From: Spirosoma radiotolerans
GTDB lineage: Bacteria > Bacteroidota > Bacteroidia > Cytophagales > Spirosomataceae
NCBI RefSeq assembly: GCF_000974425.1
Contig: NZ_CP010429.1
Location: 2,232,001-2,296,000 of the forward strand
Direction of reading: 5' to 3'
DNA length: 64,000 bases
The translations under genes were made by a program, and so were the position numbers. Numbering within the stretch: the stretch's first letter is position 1; each line of letters starts with the position of its first letter. Below, in pieces: positions 54,990-62,921 of this stretch. Under the pieces are notes generated by a model. That model saw only the letters and a list, made by a program, of their open reading frames with translations. It was not told the origin of the DNA and ran no database searches.

Positions 54990-56243
54990 TTATTTTTTAT
55001 AACTCACACGGTACACAATACCGTTATTGTCGTCGGAGAATAGGAGGGACCCATCCGGCATGGTGGTGATGCCCACTGGGCGGCCAAACTGAGCCTGATT
55101 ATTGTCGACCACAAAACCGGTTACCAGATTGTCGATTCGAACGGGTTTCCCTCCCTCAAAATGTACCCGCACGACGTTATACCCGGAGGGCTGGCTGCGA
55201 TTCCAGGAGCCGCGCATCGTAGCGAAGGCGTCGTTCTGGTACTCAGCCGGGAAACCGCTGGCAGCACTGGCGCTTGCTGTGTAAAAGACCATACCCAGAG
55301 GGGCCGCATGCGCATCGTACTGCAACACAGGGAGCGTAGTTTTTGCCAGGATTTGCGCGTAGGTTGTATCGCCCATCGGTCTGGGATGAGGATTGTAGTT
55401 TCCATCGCCATATATGTAAGGCCAGCCATAGAATGCGCCGTCCTTGATAATATTTAGTTCTTCTTTCTGCTGCTCGTCGCCCAGCCAGTCAATGCCGTGA
55501 TCGAAACCATAGAGCTCTTTCGTTTCTGGGTGCCAACCGAAGCCAATGGTATTGCGTAACCCCTTAGCGAAAATCCGGCGGCCGGTTCCATCTGGATTAG
55601 CCCGTAAGATGGTCGCATTTTCTGGATTCGAGTCGGCGCAGGCATTGCAGGTACTTCCTACCGTAATGTACATAAAGCCATCTGGTCCAAAAGCAATTGT
55701 GCGATTCGGGTGTTGACCGGCGTCTGGTAAATTGCCAATTAGTTGTTGAGGGGTTCCCAGCGTACCATCGGCATTGATAGTGGCCGAGTACACTTCGTGA
55801 ATGGCCACCAAGTACATTTTGCCGGAATAAATGGTCAGACCATGCACATCTTTGATGGTTGCCACCACTTGTTTCTGGTCTGCCTGTCCATCGTTATTGG
55901 TGTCACGAAGTAAGGTAACGGTCCCCGCTTCGCGGCTTGTTACATACACATTTCCGGTTTCACTGACGGTTAACATTCGGGGTTTGCCAAGCTGGTCGGC
56001 AAACTTAGCGATACTGAAACCAGCCGGTAGCTTGAGTTGCGCGATGCGTGCATCAGTGGCCTGCACCAGAGCCGGTTCAAAAACATTACCCTGTACCTGG
56101 GCGGTGGTAGGTTGTTGATTCGTTTCCGGAATCTGAGCATCGTACACCTCATCTTTACTGCAGGAAATTAGTAGTGTGGTAGCGACTAGCCCCGACAGAA
56201 TCAGTGGTTTGACTACGTTTTTCATGTTGACGTTGGTTTTCAT
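54990..56243 (-). CDS. PQQ-dependent sugar dehydrogenase-like lipoprotein (sorbosone dehydrogenase family, 417 aa)
   Basis: N-terminus contains a lipobox (LLISCSKD, Cys about 29), so it is anchored in a membrane on the periplasmic side. The body is a six-bladed beta-propeller of the glucose/sorbosone dehydrogenase type: NRTIAFGPDGFMYITVGST, KGLRNTIGFGWHPETKELYG, GWPYIYGDGN and the C-terminal GRPVGITTMPDGSLLFSDD. The enzyme would oxidise sugars or related polyols with bound PQQ. Translation may start at the ATG at 56225 instead of 56243. It is the host gene adjoining attR. Confidence 0.88.
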   Translation of the reverse strand: MKTNVNMKNVVKPLILSGLVATTLLISCSKDEVYDAQIPETNQQPTTAQVQGNVFEPALVQATDARIAQLKLPAGFSIAKFADQLGKPRMLTVSETGNVYVTSREAGTVTLLRDTNNDGQADQKQVVATIKDVHGLTIYSGKMYLVAIHEVYSATINADGTLGTPQQLIGNLPDAGQHPNRTIAFGPDGFMYITVGSTCNACADSNPENATILRANPDGTGRRIFAKGLRNTIGFGWHPETKELYGFDHGIDWLGDEQQKEELNIIKDGAFYGWPYIYGDGNYNPHPRPMGDTTYAQILAKTTLPVLQYDAHAAPLGMVFYTASASAASGFPAEYQNDAFATMRGSWNRSQPSGYNVVRVHFEGGKPVRIDNLVTGFVVDNNQAQFGRPVGITTMPDGSLLFSDDNNGIVYRVSYKK

Positions 56244-56551
56244 TAACGTTGAATTTTGTATTGGTTTTCAAGAAATACGGATGAGCCCGTCTTCATTAAA
56301 AAGCAATTAATATCTTCAGAACAGGAAAAGGCTGTTCATGTTCAAGCCTTCATCTGAAAACCAAAGCACTGTCTCAGACGAGATTGAGTTGCGAAAACGG
56401 GAATTTGGACTAATACTCTACAAAATCTGTGGAAAAACATATCCACTATTATTCATACAAGATAGCTAACCTCCACACTATCAGCACATGGCATGGTTTT
56501 GGTTCACTTGGTGATCGAATTCAACGTTTAAATCTTTAACTAACAGATAAC
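56244..56551. other. Intergenic region between divergent genes (308 bases)
   Basis: AT-rich and without an ORF or RNA that I can recognise. It must hold promoters for the leftward sugar dehydrogenase and the rightward DUF892 gene, but no exact TAnnTTTG box is visible. Confidence 0.5.
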
Positions 56552-57277
56552 ATGGCTTCTTTAGGAACTCAAATCGCCAATTTTTTTAGTGGTAGTGATA
56601 ATGACACACGGGAAGGTCTGAATGGTCTTTTTATCAATGAACTGCGCGGCATTTATTACGCCGAAAAACAAGCTGTCGACGCGCTTGGTGAGCAAGCTGA
56701 CGCATCAACTACAGATGAAGTAAGAAATGCGTTTCTTCAGCATCAGGAAGAAACCCGAGGTCAGGTTGCCCGTCTGGAAGATGTGTTCCGGAGTGTCGGT
56801 GCTGACGTCGATGACAAGACATGTGCGGCAATAGATGGCCTGGTCGATGACGCGCAAACGGTAGTGGCGAACACTGAGTCGGGTTCACTGACGCGTGATG
56901 CAGGTTTGATCATAGCCGGACAGAAAATCGAGCACCACGAAATTGCTGCTTACGGATCGGCCGTAACGCTGGCTAAAGTATTAGGCTATTCGGATGCTGC
57001 TCGCCTGTTGCAGCAAACGCTCGAAGAAGAGAAGAATACTGACCGCAAGCTAACGCAGTTGGCTGAGTCGTTTATTAACCAGCGGGCTGCTTCGGAAGAT
57101 GACAATTCGTCTAACTCCGGCTCAACACAGTACGCTGATCAGTACAACACATCCGTCAATGCTGACGGTACCCGCTATAGTGATAATACGACATCTGCGG
57201 GATATGGTTCAACAACATCAGGAACAGGATATACCTCGTCAGACGATAGTCTGCTAGGCGGTTCCCGTTCGCTGTAA
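56552..57277 (+). CDS. DUF892/YciE-type ferritin-like protein (241 aa)
   Basis: Residues about 22-170 match the DUF892 four-helix bundle: LFINELRGIYYAEKQAVDAL, FLQHQEETRGQVARLEDVFR, AGLIIAGQKIEHHEIAAYGS and LQQTLEEEKNTDRKLTQLAE. Conserved Glu and His residues could bind a di-iron centre. Family members are stress-induced in many bacteria. The C-terminal 70 residues are Ser/Thr/Gly/Tyr-rich low complexity. A strong palindrome terminates the gene. Confidence 0.88.
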   Translation: MASLGTQIANFFSGSDNDTREGLNGLFINELRGIYYAEKQAVDALGEQADASTTDEVRNAFLQHQEETRGQVARLEDVFRSVGADVDDKTCAAIDGLVDDAQTVVANTESGSLTRDAGLIIAGQKIEHHEIAAYGSAVTLAKVLGYSDAARLLQQTLEEEKNTDRKLTQLAESFINQRAASEDDNSSNSGSTQYADQYNTSVNADGTRYSDNTTSAGYGSTTSGTGYTSSDDSLLGGSRSL

Positions 57278-57346
57278 GATCGAATAGAACACAGAAAAGC
57301 GGCATACCAGAACGTGGTATGCCGCTTTTCTGTGTTCTATTCGATC
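57278..57346. terminator. 32-bp perfect stem-loop
   Basis: Arms 57278-57309 and 57315-57346 are perfect complements with a 5-base loop, starting one base past the DUF892 stop. The length is far above a usual terminator. Confidence 0.85.
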
Positions 57347-57366
57347 AAATCATGTTCCTATAACAG

Positions 57367-57394
57367 CCAAGGTCTGTGAGGACACAGACCTTGG
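57367..57394. terminator. 12-bp stem-loop
   Basis: CCAAGGTCTGTG (57367-57378) and CACAGACCTTGG (57383-57394) around AGGA. It precedes the convergent gene at 57425-57730 and probably terminates it. Confidence 0.65.
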
Positions 57395-57424
57395 AGTTAC
57401 TAAATGCTCTTTGTCAAGCGTGAA

Positions 57425-57730
57425 CTAACTATTGATGGCAGGGTCGGTCCATTCAGGATCGGGCTCTGTACCGTCATTGTTGCCTAAGGTATCGCCATTG
57501 CCATAATTGGAGCGATCGACTTCCATGTTTGGACTACCTGATGCCGCTCCTGTTCCATCATTTCCCGTGGCGGCTTCCTCCTCATCGGTCGGTGTGGTTG
57601 GGGGAGCGTTCACATCCCCCGCCAGATCGGCCGGGTTGTAATCCTGATTGATCAAAATGCTGTCGTCCGGCGTTTGGGCGGTTCCGCCAGTTGTCGACCC
57701 AATCGTTGAATCCTGATTCATGTTTTCCAT
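57425..57730 (-). CDS. Hypothetical acidic low-complexity protein (101 aa)
   Basis: Starts MENMNQDSTIGSTTGGTAQT. Rich in Asp, Gly, Asn, Pro and Thr (PPTTPTDEEEAATGND); likely disordered. No signal or membrane segment. Similar short acidic proteins lie near stress genes in Cytophagales, but no function is known. Confidence 0.6.
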   Translation of the reverse strand: MENMNQDSTIGSTTGGTAQTPDDSILINQDYNPADLAGDVNAPPTTPTDEEEAATGNDGTGAASGSPNMEVDRSNYGNGDTLGNNDGTEPDPEWTDPAINS

Positions 57731-57785
57731 AAGTGTTGACTATCAAAGGGGGGCCTGGTAGCGAATGAGCCATCAGGCACTTCGT

Positions 57786-58226
57786 TTAACCTTTTGTAAA
57801 TAATTCCCACAGACGACTGTGTAACTTACCCGCATAGGTTTTTACATCGAGGTGCGATGCATGGATGGTAAAAGGCGTAAACTGGTTGGCCGACGAAGGT
57901 AACGGCTCGATGCGGACGGTCCTCCCTGTGGTCCAGGTGCCCGCCAATCGTCGAACAGAGCCCGTCAGTCGTAGACCTGCATCCAGCAAATCCGTCTGGC
58001 AGGTCTCAGGGTGCTGCGCCATCGACAAATCCTGTGAAAACCGCTGGAGCTGGTTGGCATCAAACCACGACAATTCCGGCATGTGCAAGTGATCGAAGTG
58101 GCGGTCGTTACGGCAAAGGAACCGGAGCGAGAGTATTGATCTGCCAGCCGTTCGGCGGGAGGATACCTGCAAGTCGATTACTTCGAGGGGAGCCGTTTGG
58201 GAGGCAGTAGAGAGTTCTATATTCAT
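57786..58226 (-). CDS. Hypothetical protein (146 aa)
   Basis: Starts MNIELSTASQTAPLEVIDLQ; beta-rich (SILSLRFLCRNDRHFDHLHM) with SVRRLAGTWTTGRTVRIEPL later, and no signal peptide. No family recognised. 55 bases upstream of the 101-aa gene on the same strand. Confidence 0.65.
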   Translation of the reverse strand: MNIELSTASQTAPLEVIDLQVSSRRTAGRSILSLRFLCRNDRHFDHLHMPELSWFDANQLQRFSQDLSMAQHPETCQTDLLDAGLRLTGSVRRLAGTWTTGRTVRIEPLPSSANQFTPFTIHASHLDVKTYAGKLHSRLWELFTKG

Positions 58227-58377
58227 AGCTGATGAAGGACAAAACAGGTATATGGTTATGACAACGTATTGTATTCACTGAATTTTGCGGATGGTGATAA
58301 CCGAAGTATGGCCAAACCACATCATCGTAGATAAACCCCGTAGGAGCAGGTATGTTTTAATCTGGTATACTATGTTT

Positions 58378-59127
58378 CTATACGTAGATCATTTTTCGGG
58401 TCATCCCGCCGTCGACCACAAAGTTCTGGCCGGTGATAAAGCTGTTTTCAGGCGCTATCAGGAACAGAATCATTCGGGCTATATCATCGGCCTGACCTAC
58501 CCGACCAGCCGGGTGCTGTGCATTATCTTCCGGACTGAGTTCATCCATTTTTGCTTTCGCTTTTTTCTTAAGTACCGATACATCGATCCATCCGGGACTG
58601 ATTGCGTTAACCCGCACATCGGGGCCCAGGCTAATCGCTAATGAATGGGTCAGCGCCACAATGCCACCTTTACTGGCTGAGTAAGCAAACGTATCCGGCT
58701 CGGATTGAAACGCTCGGGTAGAACCAATGTTAATAATGCAGCCTTTTTGGGCGGCCAGAAACGGAGCGGTATGTTTCGCGCAGAGAAAGGGTCCGGTTAA
58801 ATTGGTGCCAATCACGCGGTTCCACTCATCCAGGGTTAGTTTGTCAAGCGACTTTTCAACCATGATGGCGGCATTGTTAATGAGGGTGTCAATCTGACCA
58901 AAATGAGCAACCGTCTGTTCCGTAGCTTTCTTTACGTTGATTTCACTAGAGACATCGCAGGAGACAAATAGAATTTGCGCCGACGAGGCTTTGAATGCTT
59001 CGCGAAGTTCGGCAAGGGCATCTGTATCAGCCTCCCAGATGGCTACCCGATAGCCGTGCGTCAGTAAATACTGCGCGGTCACACGGCCAATACCCTGACC
59101 TCCGCCCGTAATGATCGCTGTTTTCAT
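58378..59127 (-). CDS. Short-chain dehydrogenase/reductase (249 aa)
   Basis: ATG at 59127 (MKTAIITGGGQGIGRV) is preferred; the extra residues upstream lack the fold. The nucleotide motif GGGQGIG at 8-14, NNAA near 84, and the catalytic Ser-Tyr-Lys (IGSTRAF, YSASK) are complete. The C-terminus (FITGQNFVVDGGMTRK) is typical. An NAD(P)-dependent oxidoreductase on an unknown alcohol or ketone. Divergent from the HDAC-family gene. Confidence 0.92.
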   Translation of the reverse strand: MKTAIITGGGQGIGRVTAQYLLTHGYRVAIWEADTDALAELREAFKASSAQILFVSCDVSSEINVKKATEQTVAHFGQIDTLINNAAIMVEKSLDKLTLDEWNRVIGTNLTGPFLCAKHTAPFLAAQKGCIINIGSTRAFQSEPDTFAYSASKGGIVALTHSLAISLGPDVRVNAISPGWIDVSVLKKKAKAKMDELSPEDNAQHPAGRVGQADDIARMILFLIAPENSFITGQNFVVDGGMTRKMIYV

Positions 59128-59243
59128 ACAAGTTGGATAAACGCATCGAATGGCCAAACTACGCGGTTTTGGTAACACAACACTACCCCCGCCGGTTAAC
59201 TTAAGCGTAACTTTATCGAACGGGCCGGGCTATTTTTGCTGCT

Positions 59244-60146
59244 ATGCTTCAGATTGCGTTTTCGCCGGTGTACCGGCTCCGGTTGCCTGAAGGGCACCGG
59301 TTTCCCATGCTCAAGTACGAATTGATCCACGAACAACTGCTTTATGAGGGAACCTGCACGCAGGCTAATTTCTTCGGTCCTACGCCCGTCGACGACCGAT
59401 GGGTGCTGGGTGTTCATACGCCGGATTATGTACAGGCGCTGAAAACGGGCACAGTCGACGCCAAAATGATGCGTCGGATTGGGTTTCCGTTAACGCCCGA
59501 ATTGATTGAGCGTGAATGGATTATTACCCAGGGGACAATTGACTGTACGCAGCTTGCCCGTCGGGATGGCGTGGCCATGAATATTGCGGGCGGCACGCAT
59601 CATGCGTTCCCGGATCGGGGCGAGGGATTCTGTATGCTCAACGATGTCGGTGTGGCAGCCCATTACCTGCTTGAAGCCGGACAGTCCCGGCAGATTCTGG
59701 TGATCGACCTGGATGTGCATCAGGGAAACGGAACCGCCTGCATGTTTCAGCACGAACCCCGGGTTTTTACATTCAGCATGCAAGGGCAAGACAATTATCC
59801 GCTCAAAAAAGAGCAATCCGATCTGGACATTAATCTGCCGACCGGTACAACCGACGACGTCTACCTAAACACGCTATATGACCTTTTGCCCGGCCTGATT
59901 CGGCAAGTGCAACCCGATTTTTTGTTTTATGTATCGGGCGTCGATATTCTGGCTTCTGACCGGCTGGGTAAATTGAGCGTAAGTCGGGATGGGTGCAAAC
60001 AGCGGGATATTTTCGTATTCGAACAGGCAATCAAACATGGCTTGCCGATTGCTGTCTCAATGGGTGGCGGTTACTCGCCCCGCCTGACCGATATTGTCGA
60101 AGCCCATTGTAATACGTTCCGCGTAGCTGCCGATCTGTTTTTTTGA
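59244..60146 (+). CDS. Histone deacetylase/AcuC family hydrolase (300 aa)
   Basis: Motifs in order: GGTHHAFPDRGEGFCMLND with the His-His charge relay, VIDLDVHQGNGT with zinc ligands Asp and His, YVSGVDILASDRLG with the third ligand, and VSMGGGY. All active-site residues are present, so it should remove acyl groups from Lys or small amines. A TATTTTTG box at 59231-59238 lies only 5 bases before the ATG, so the transcript may be leaderless. Substrate unknown. Confidence 0.92.
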   Translation: MLQIAFSPVYRLRLPEGHRFPMLKYELIHEQLLYEGTCTQANFFGPTPVDDRWVLGVHTPDYVQALKTGTVDAKMMRRIGFPLTPELIEREWIITQGTIDCTQLARRDGVAMNIAGGTHHAFPDRGEGFCMLNDVGVAAHYLLEAGQSRQILVIDLDVHQGNGTACMFQHEPRVFTFSMQGQDNYPLKKEQSDLDINLPTGTTDDVYLNTLYDLLPGLIRQVQPDFLFYVSGVDILASDRLGKLSVSRDGCKQRDIFVFEQAIKHGLPIAVSMGGGYSPRLTDIVEAHCNTFRVAADLFF

Positions 60147-60293
60147 TGGAAAAGCAGTCTTAATTAACTGAGCCAAGATACTGCTTGACTACCTACCGTT
60201 TATTTCGCGTTAATTCGGTTGTATCTTGCTCGCTTAAAAATTCGTCTACTGAAACGTAGTAAAACGGGGCATTGCGTTCGTTTTACATAGGAC

Positions 60294-61055
60294 ATGAAGC
60301 AAAATATCGTTAAAACCAGACTTAAAAATAATCAGCCCGTTTTGGGTGTGCTGTCTAATAGTAATGATCCGACCGTGGCCGAATTGTGTGGTTATTCGGG
60401 ACTGGATTTTTACATGATCGATGGAGAACACAGTTCCGTCACTACATCTGAGGTACAGAACATTGTACGAGCCTGCGAATTAAGTGGCATCACGGCACTG
60501 GCCCGCGTTCGGAGTAACGACCCCAAACTGATCCTTCAGTTCTTAGATGCGGGCGTAATGGGCATCATGATGCCTGCCATTAGCACGGTTGCCGAAGCCG
60601 AAGCGCTGGTGCAGGCTGTCTATTATCCGCCCGTGGGTGCCCGTGGTTTTGCGCCCGTGCGCGCCAATGATTACCTGCTGGGCAGCATGAACCAGGGCGA
60701 GTTCGTTGCGTTTGCTAACGAGCAGGTGCTGGTACTGGCTCAAATTGAAGACAAGGAAGCCATTGACAATCTCGACGATTTACTAACCGTGGAAGGAATC
60801 GATGGATTTGTCATTGGTCCCCGCGATCTGGCCATGAGCATGGGCTACTATGATGGACCCGGCCATGACGAGGTAAAACGAACTATTGCCGGTGTAGTCG
60901 AAAAAATCAGAAAGGCTGGGCGCATTGCCGGTACCACAGCTGCCACTGGCGATCAGGCCAGAGCCTTGATTGATCGGGGTGTCCTGTTCTGCCTGAACTC
61001 ATTCGCTGGTTTGTTAAAAACAGCCTCGACGGATTTTATGAAAGGGAGAGGGTAA
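60294..61055 (+). CDS. HpcH/HpaI aldolase family protein (253 aa)
   Basis: A class-II pyruvate-type aldolase barrel: FYMIDGEHSSVT near 40-51, ALARVRSNDPKLILQFLDAG, GIMMPAIST, YPPVGARGFAP and IEDKEAIDNLDDLL with metal-binding Glu, then GFVIGPRDLAMSMGY. It would split or join 2-oxo-3-deoxy acids with pyruvate, in catabolism of aromatic or sugar acids. Exact substrate unknown. Followed by a long inverted repeat and the ribosomal protein operon. Confidence 0.9.
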   Translation: MKQNIVKTRLKNNQPVLGVLSNSNDPTVAELCGYSGLDFYMIDGEHSSVTTSEVQNIVRACELSGITALARVRSNDPKLILQFLDAGVMGIMMPAISTVAEAEALVQAVYYPPVGARGFAPVRANDYLLGSMNQGEFVAFANEQVLVLAQIEDKEAIDNLDDLLTVEGIDGFVIGPRDLAMSMGYYDGPGHDEVKRTIAGVVEKIRKAGRIAGTTAATGDQARALIDRGVLFCLNSFAGLLKTASTDFMKGRG

Positions 61056-61065
61056 GGGAGTGAGC

Positions 61066-61152
61066 AGTGAAGAGTTAAGAATGAAAAGTGAGGAATAATT
61101 AGTGTTTCCGTGAATTATTCTTCTCTTTTCATTCTTAACTCTTCACTTTTTT
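61066..61152. terminator. Long imperfect inverted repeat before rplU
   Basis: AGTGAAGAGTTAAGAATGAA (start 61066) pairs with its complement ending at 61147; an inner GAATAATT/AATTATTC pair extends it. TTTTTT follows. It probably terminates the aldolase transcript; such AAGAGTTAAGA arms look like a dispersed repeat. Confidence 0.7.
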
Positions 61153-61155
61153 TTC

Positions 61156-61163
61156 TACCTTTG
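61156..61163 (+). promoter_or_regulatory. -7 element of the rplU-rpmA promoter
   Basis: TACCTTTG, followed by CAGCC, 30 bases before the rplU ATG. The -33 position reads CTT rather than TTG. Confidence 0.7.
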
Positions 61164-61192
61164 CAGCCTCATTTCCAATTTCATACAAACAC

Positions 61193-61510
61193 ATGTACGC
61201 AATCGTAGAGATCGCAGGGCAGCAATTCAAGATCCAGAAGGGTCGCCATATCTATACCCACCGGTTAGAAGGTGACGTGGACGCTGCACTTGCCTCCGAC
61301 AAGGTGAAAATTCTCCTTGTTGACAACGAAGGGAGCATTACCGTTGGTGCTCCAACTGTCGCAGGAGCGACAGTATCGGCTAAAATAGTCGAACACCTTA
61401 AGGGCGAGAAGGTTATCATCTTCAAGAAAAAACGCCGGAAAGGATACAAAAAGAAAAACGGCCACCGTCAGTACTTGACGAAGGTCATGATCGAAGACAT
61501 AACCCTCTAG
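61193..61510 (+). CDS. rplU: 50S ribosomal protein L21
   Basis: A 105-aa protein with the full L21 pattern: MYAIVEIAGQQFKIQKGRHI, VKILLVDNEGSITVGAPTV, VSAKIVEHLKGEKVIIFKKK and RRKGYKKKNGHRQYLT. Component of the large ribosomal subunit near 23S rRNA. Followed 79 bases later by rpmA, the usual pair. Confidence 0.97.
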   Translation: MYAIVEIAGQQFKIQKGRHIYTHRLEGDVDAALASDKVKILLVDNEGSITVGAPTVAGATVSAKIVEHLKGEKVIIFKKKRRKGYKKKNGHRQYLTKVMIEDITL

Positions 61511-61589
61511 TTTTTAGAAGTTTGTACTTTGTAAACTAGGTTTCTGTAACCTCAAGCTACAAACCACAAACAACAAACTTTTTCAGAAA

Positions 61590-61871
61590 ATGGCACACAA
61601 GAAAGGTGTAGGTAGTTCCAGAAACGGCCGTGATTCGCAAAGCAAGCGGCTGGGTGTTAAGTTGTTCGGTGGCCAGTCGGCTATTCCAGGTAACATCATC
61701 GTCCGTCAGCGCGGTACGAAACACCACCCCGGCAAAAATGTCGGTTTAGGTAAAGACTATACGCTATTCGCGCTGGTAGCGGGTACGGTGAAATTCCGTC
61801 CGGGCCGCGATAGCCGCTCGTACGTGGATATCATCCCAGCAGAAACCGCTGCGGTTGAAGTAGCTGCTTAA
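61590..61871 (+). CDS. rpmA: 50S ribosomal protein L27
   Basis: A 93-aa protein: [60 protein letters not shown]. The N-terminus reaches the peptidyl-transferase centre. It has no cleavable N-terminal extension of the Firmicutes type. Co-transcribed with rplU and closed by two stem-loops. Confidence 0.97.
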   Translation: MAHKKGVGSSRNGRDSQSKRLGVKLFGGQSAIPGNIIVRQRGTKHHPGKNVGLGKDYTLFALVAGTVKFRPGRDSRSYVDIIPAETAAVEVAA

Positions 61872-61880
61872 AAAAGCTAT

Positions 61881-61937
61881 AAGCCGATCCATTACGGCTT
61901 TTTGAAAACCGCTCAATGAATGTTGAGCGGTTTTTTT
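61881..61937 (+). terminator. Double terminator after rpmA
   Basis: AAGCCG/CGGCTT followed by TTTT (61881-61903), then AAACCGCTCAA/TTGAGCGGTTT followed by TTTT (61906-61937). Confidence 0.88.
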
Positions 61938-62023
61938 GTGCGTAAAAACTAAAAAAACGCAGCCACTGTTACGTCTGTGCGAATACCGCTTGACGTATCC
62001 GTAAACAGAAAACATTTTTGCCG

Positions 62024-62626
62024 ATGAATCCTACGCTAAGCCGTCCCGTATCCATTTTTACGGAAGGAAGCCCCAATCCGAACTCCATGAAGTTCGTCGT
62101 TAATTTTGAACTGGTTCCCGAGGGACTGTCGTTCGATTATGCTACCCCAGGTGATGCCTTGCTTGATGGAAAAGCCTCTCCATTAACGGTTGCTCTGTTC
62201 GGGTTTGACTTTGTGCGCCGGGTGTTCATATCGGGCAACTTTGTAACCGTCACAAAGGACGACGAAACCGATTGGGATGATGTGTTGCTGGAAGTCAAAC
62301 TCTTTCTTAAAGACTACTTTGGCGAGCAGAAACCTATCTTCTCGCAACGAACCGTAGAGACCAACACGACCAAGTTGGACATGGATTCTGAAACAGTCCA
62401 GAAGATAAAAGCGGTGCTGGATCAATACATCAAACCGGCCGTCGAGTCGGATGGAGGGGCCATCAGCTTTTATTCATTCGATGAGCCGAGTGGAACCGTA
62501 AAGGTATTGTTACAAGGTTCCTGCAGCGGTTGCCCATCATCCACCCTGACCCTTAAATCAGGTATCGAAAACCTGTTGACCCGTCTGGTACCCGAGGTTA
62601 AACTGGTAGAAGCAGAGGGCGTTTAA
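62024..62626 (+). CDS. Nfu-type iron-sulfur scaffold protein (200 aa)
   Basis: Start ATG 62024 (MNPTLSRPVSIFTEGSPNPN) preferred over TTG 62018. N-terminal Nfu domain (NSMKFVVNFELVPEGLSFDY; SPLTVALFGFDFVRRVFISG) and C-terminal NifU domain with the cluster-binding Cx2C, C167 and C170 in QGSCSGCPSS. It carries and delivers Fe-S clusters in the cytoplasm. Two-domain form is usual in Bacteroidota. Confidence 0.93.
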   Translation: MNPTLSRPVSIFTEGSPNPNSMKFVVNFELVPEGLSFDYATPGDALLDGKASPLTVALFGFDFVRRVFISGNFVTVTKDDETDWDDVLLEVKLFLKDYFGEQKPIFSQRTVETNTTKLDMDSETVQKIKAVLDQYIKPAVESDGGAISFYSFDEPSGTVKVLLQGSCSGCPSSTLTLKSGIENLLTRLVPEVKLVEAEGV

Positions 62627-62664
62627 AGCCAATCCTTCGCCGGATGACCGGCGCATGTGTACTG

Positions 62665-62709
62665 AGCTGTGGTTTCGATGATCTATTTAAGGTCATCGAA
62701 ACCACAGCT
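62665..62709 (+). terminator. Terminator after the Nfu gene
   Basis: A 17-bp perfect stem, AGCTGTGGTTTCGATGA (62665-62681) with its complement at 62693-62709, followed by ATTGTTTT. Confidence 0.85.
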
Positions 62710-62921
62710 ATTGTTTTAAGCATGTTCCAGTAGTTCAAGCCTTGGGTTGATGTACGTTTTCTGCTATGATGAAAAATAACCAAAGTAGGTAAGTTATTGA
62801 AAATTAGACTACTTATTGCTTCAGTCCGAACCGATAAATCAAAATAATTCTATTTTTAGTAACTCAGGCTTGCCGATTGCCGTTTACTTTGCAGTTCACT
62901 TGCCATTCAAATCGTAACTGC

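Noticed and set aside
57278-57346. Insertion sequence terminal repeat
   Set aside because: The arms are separated by only 5 bases, with no transposase or target duplication.
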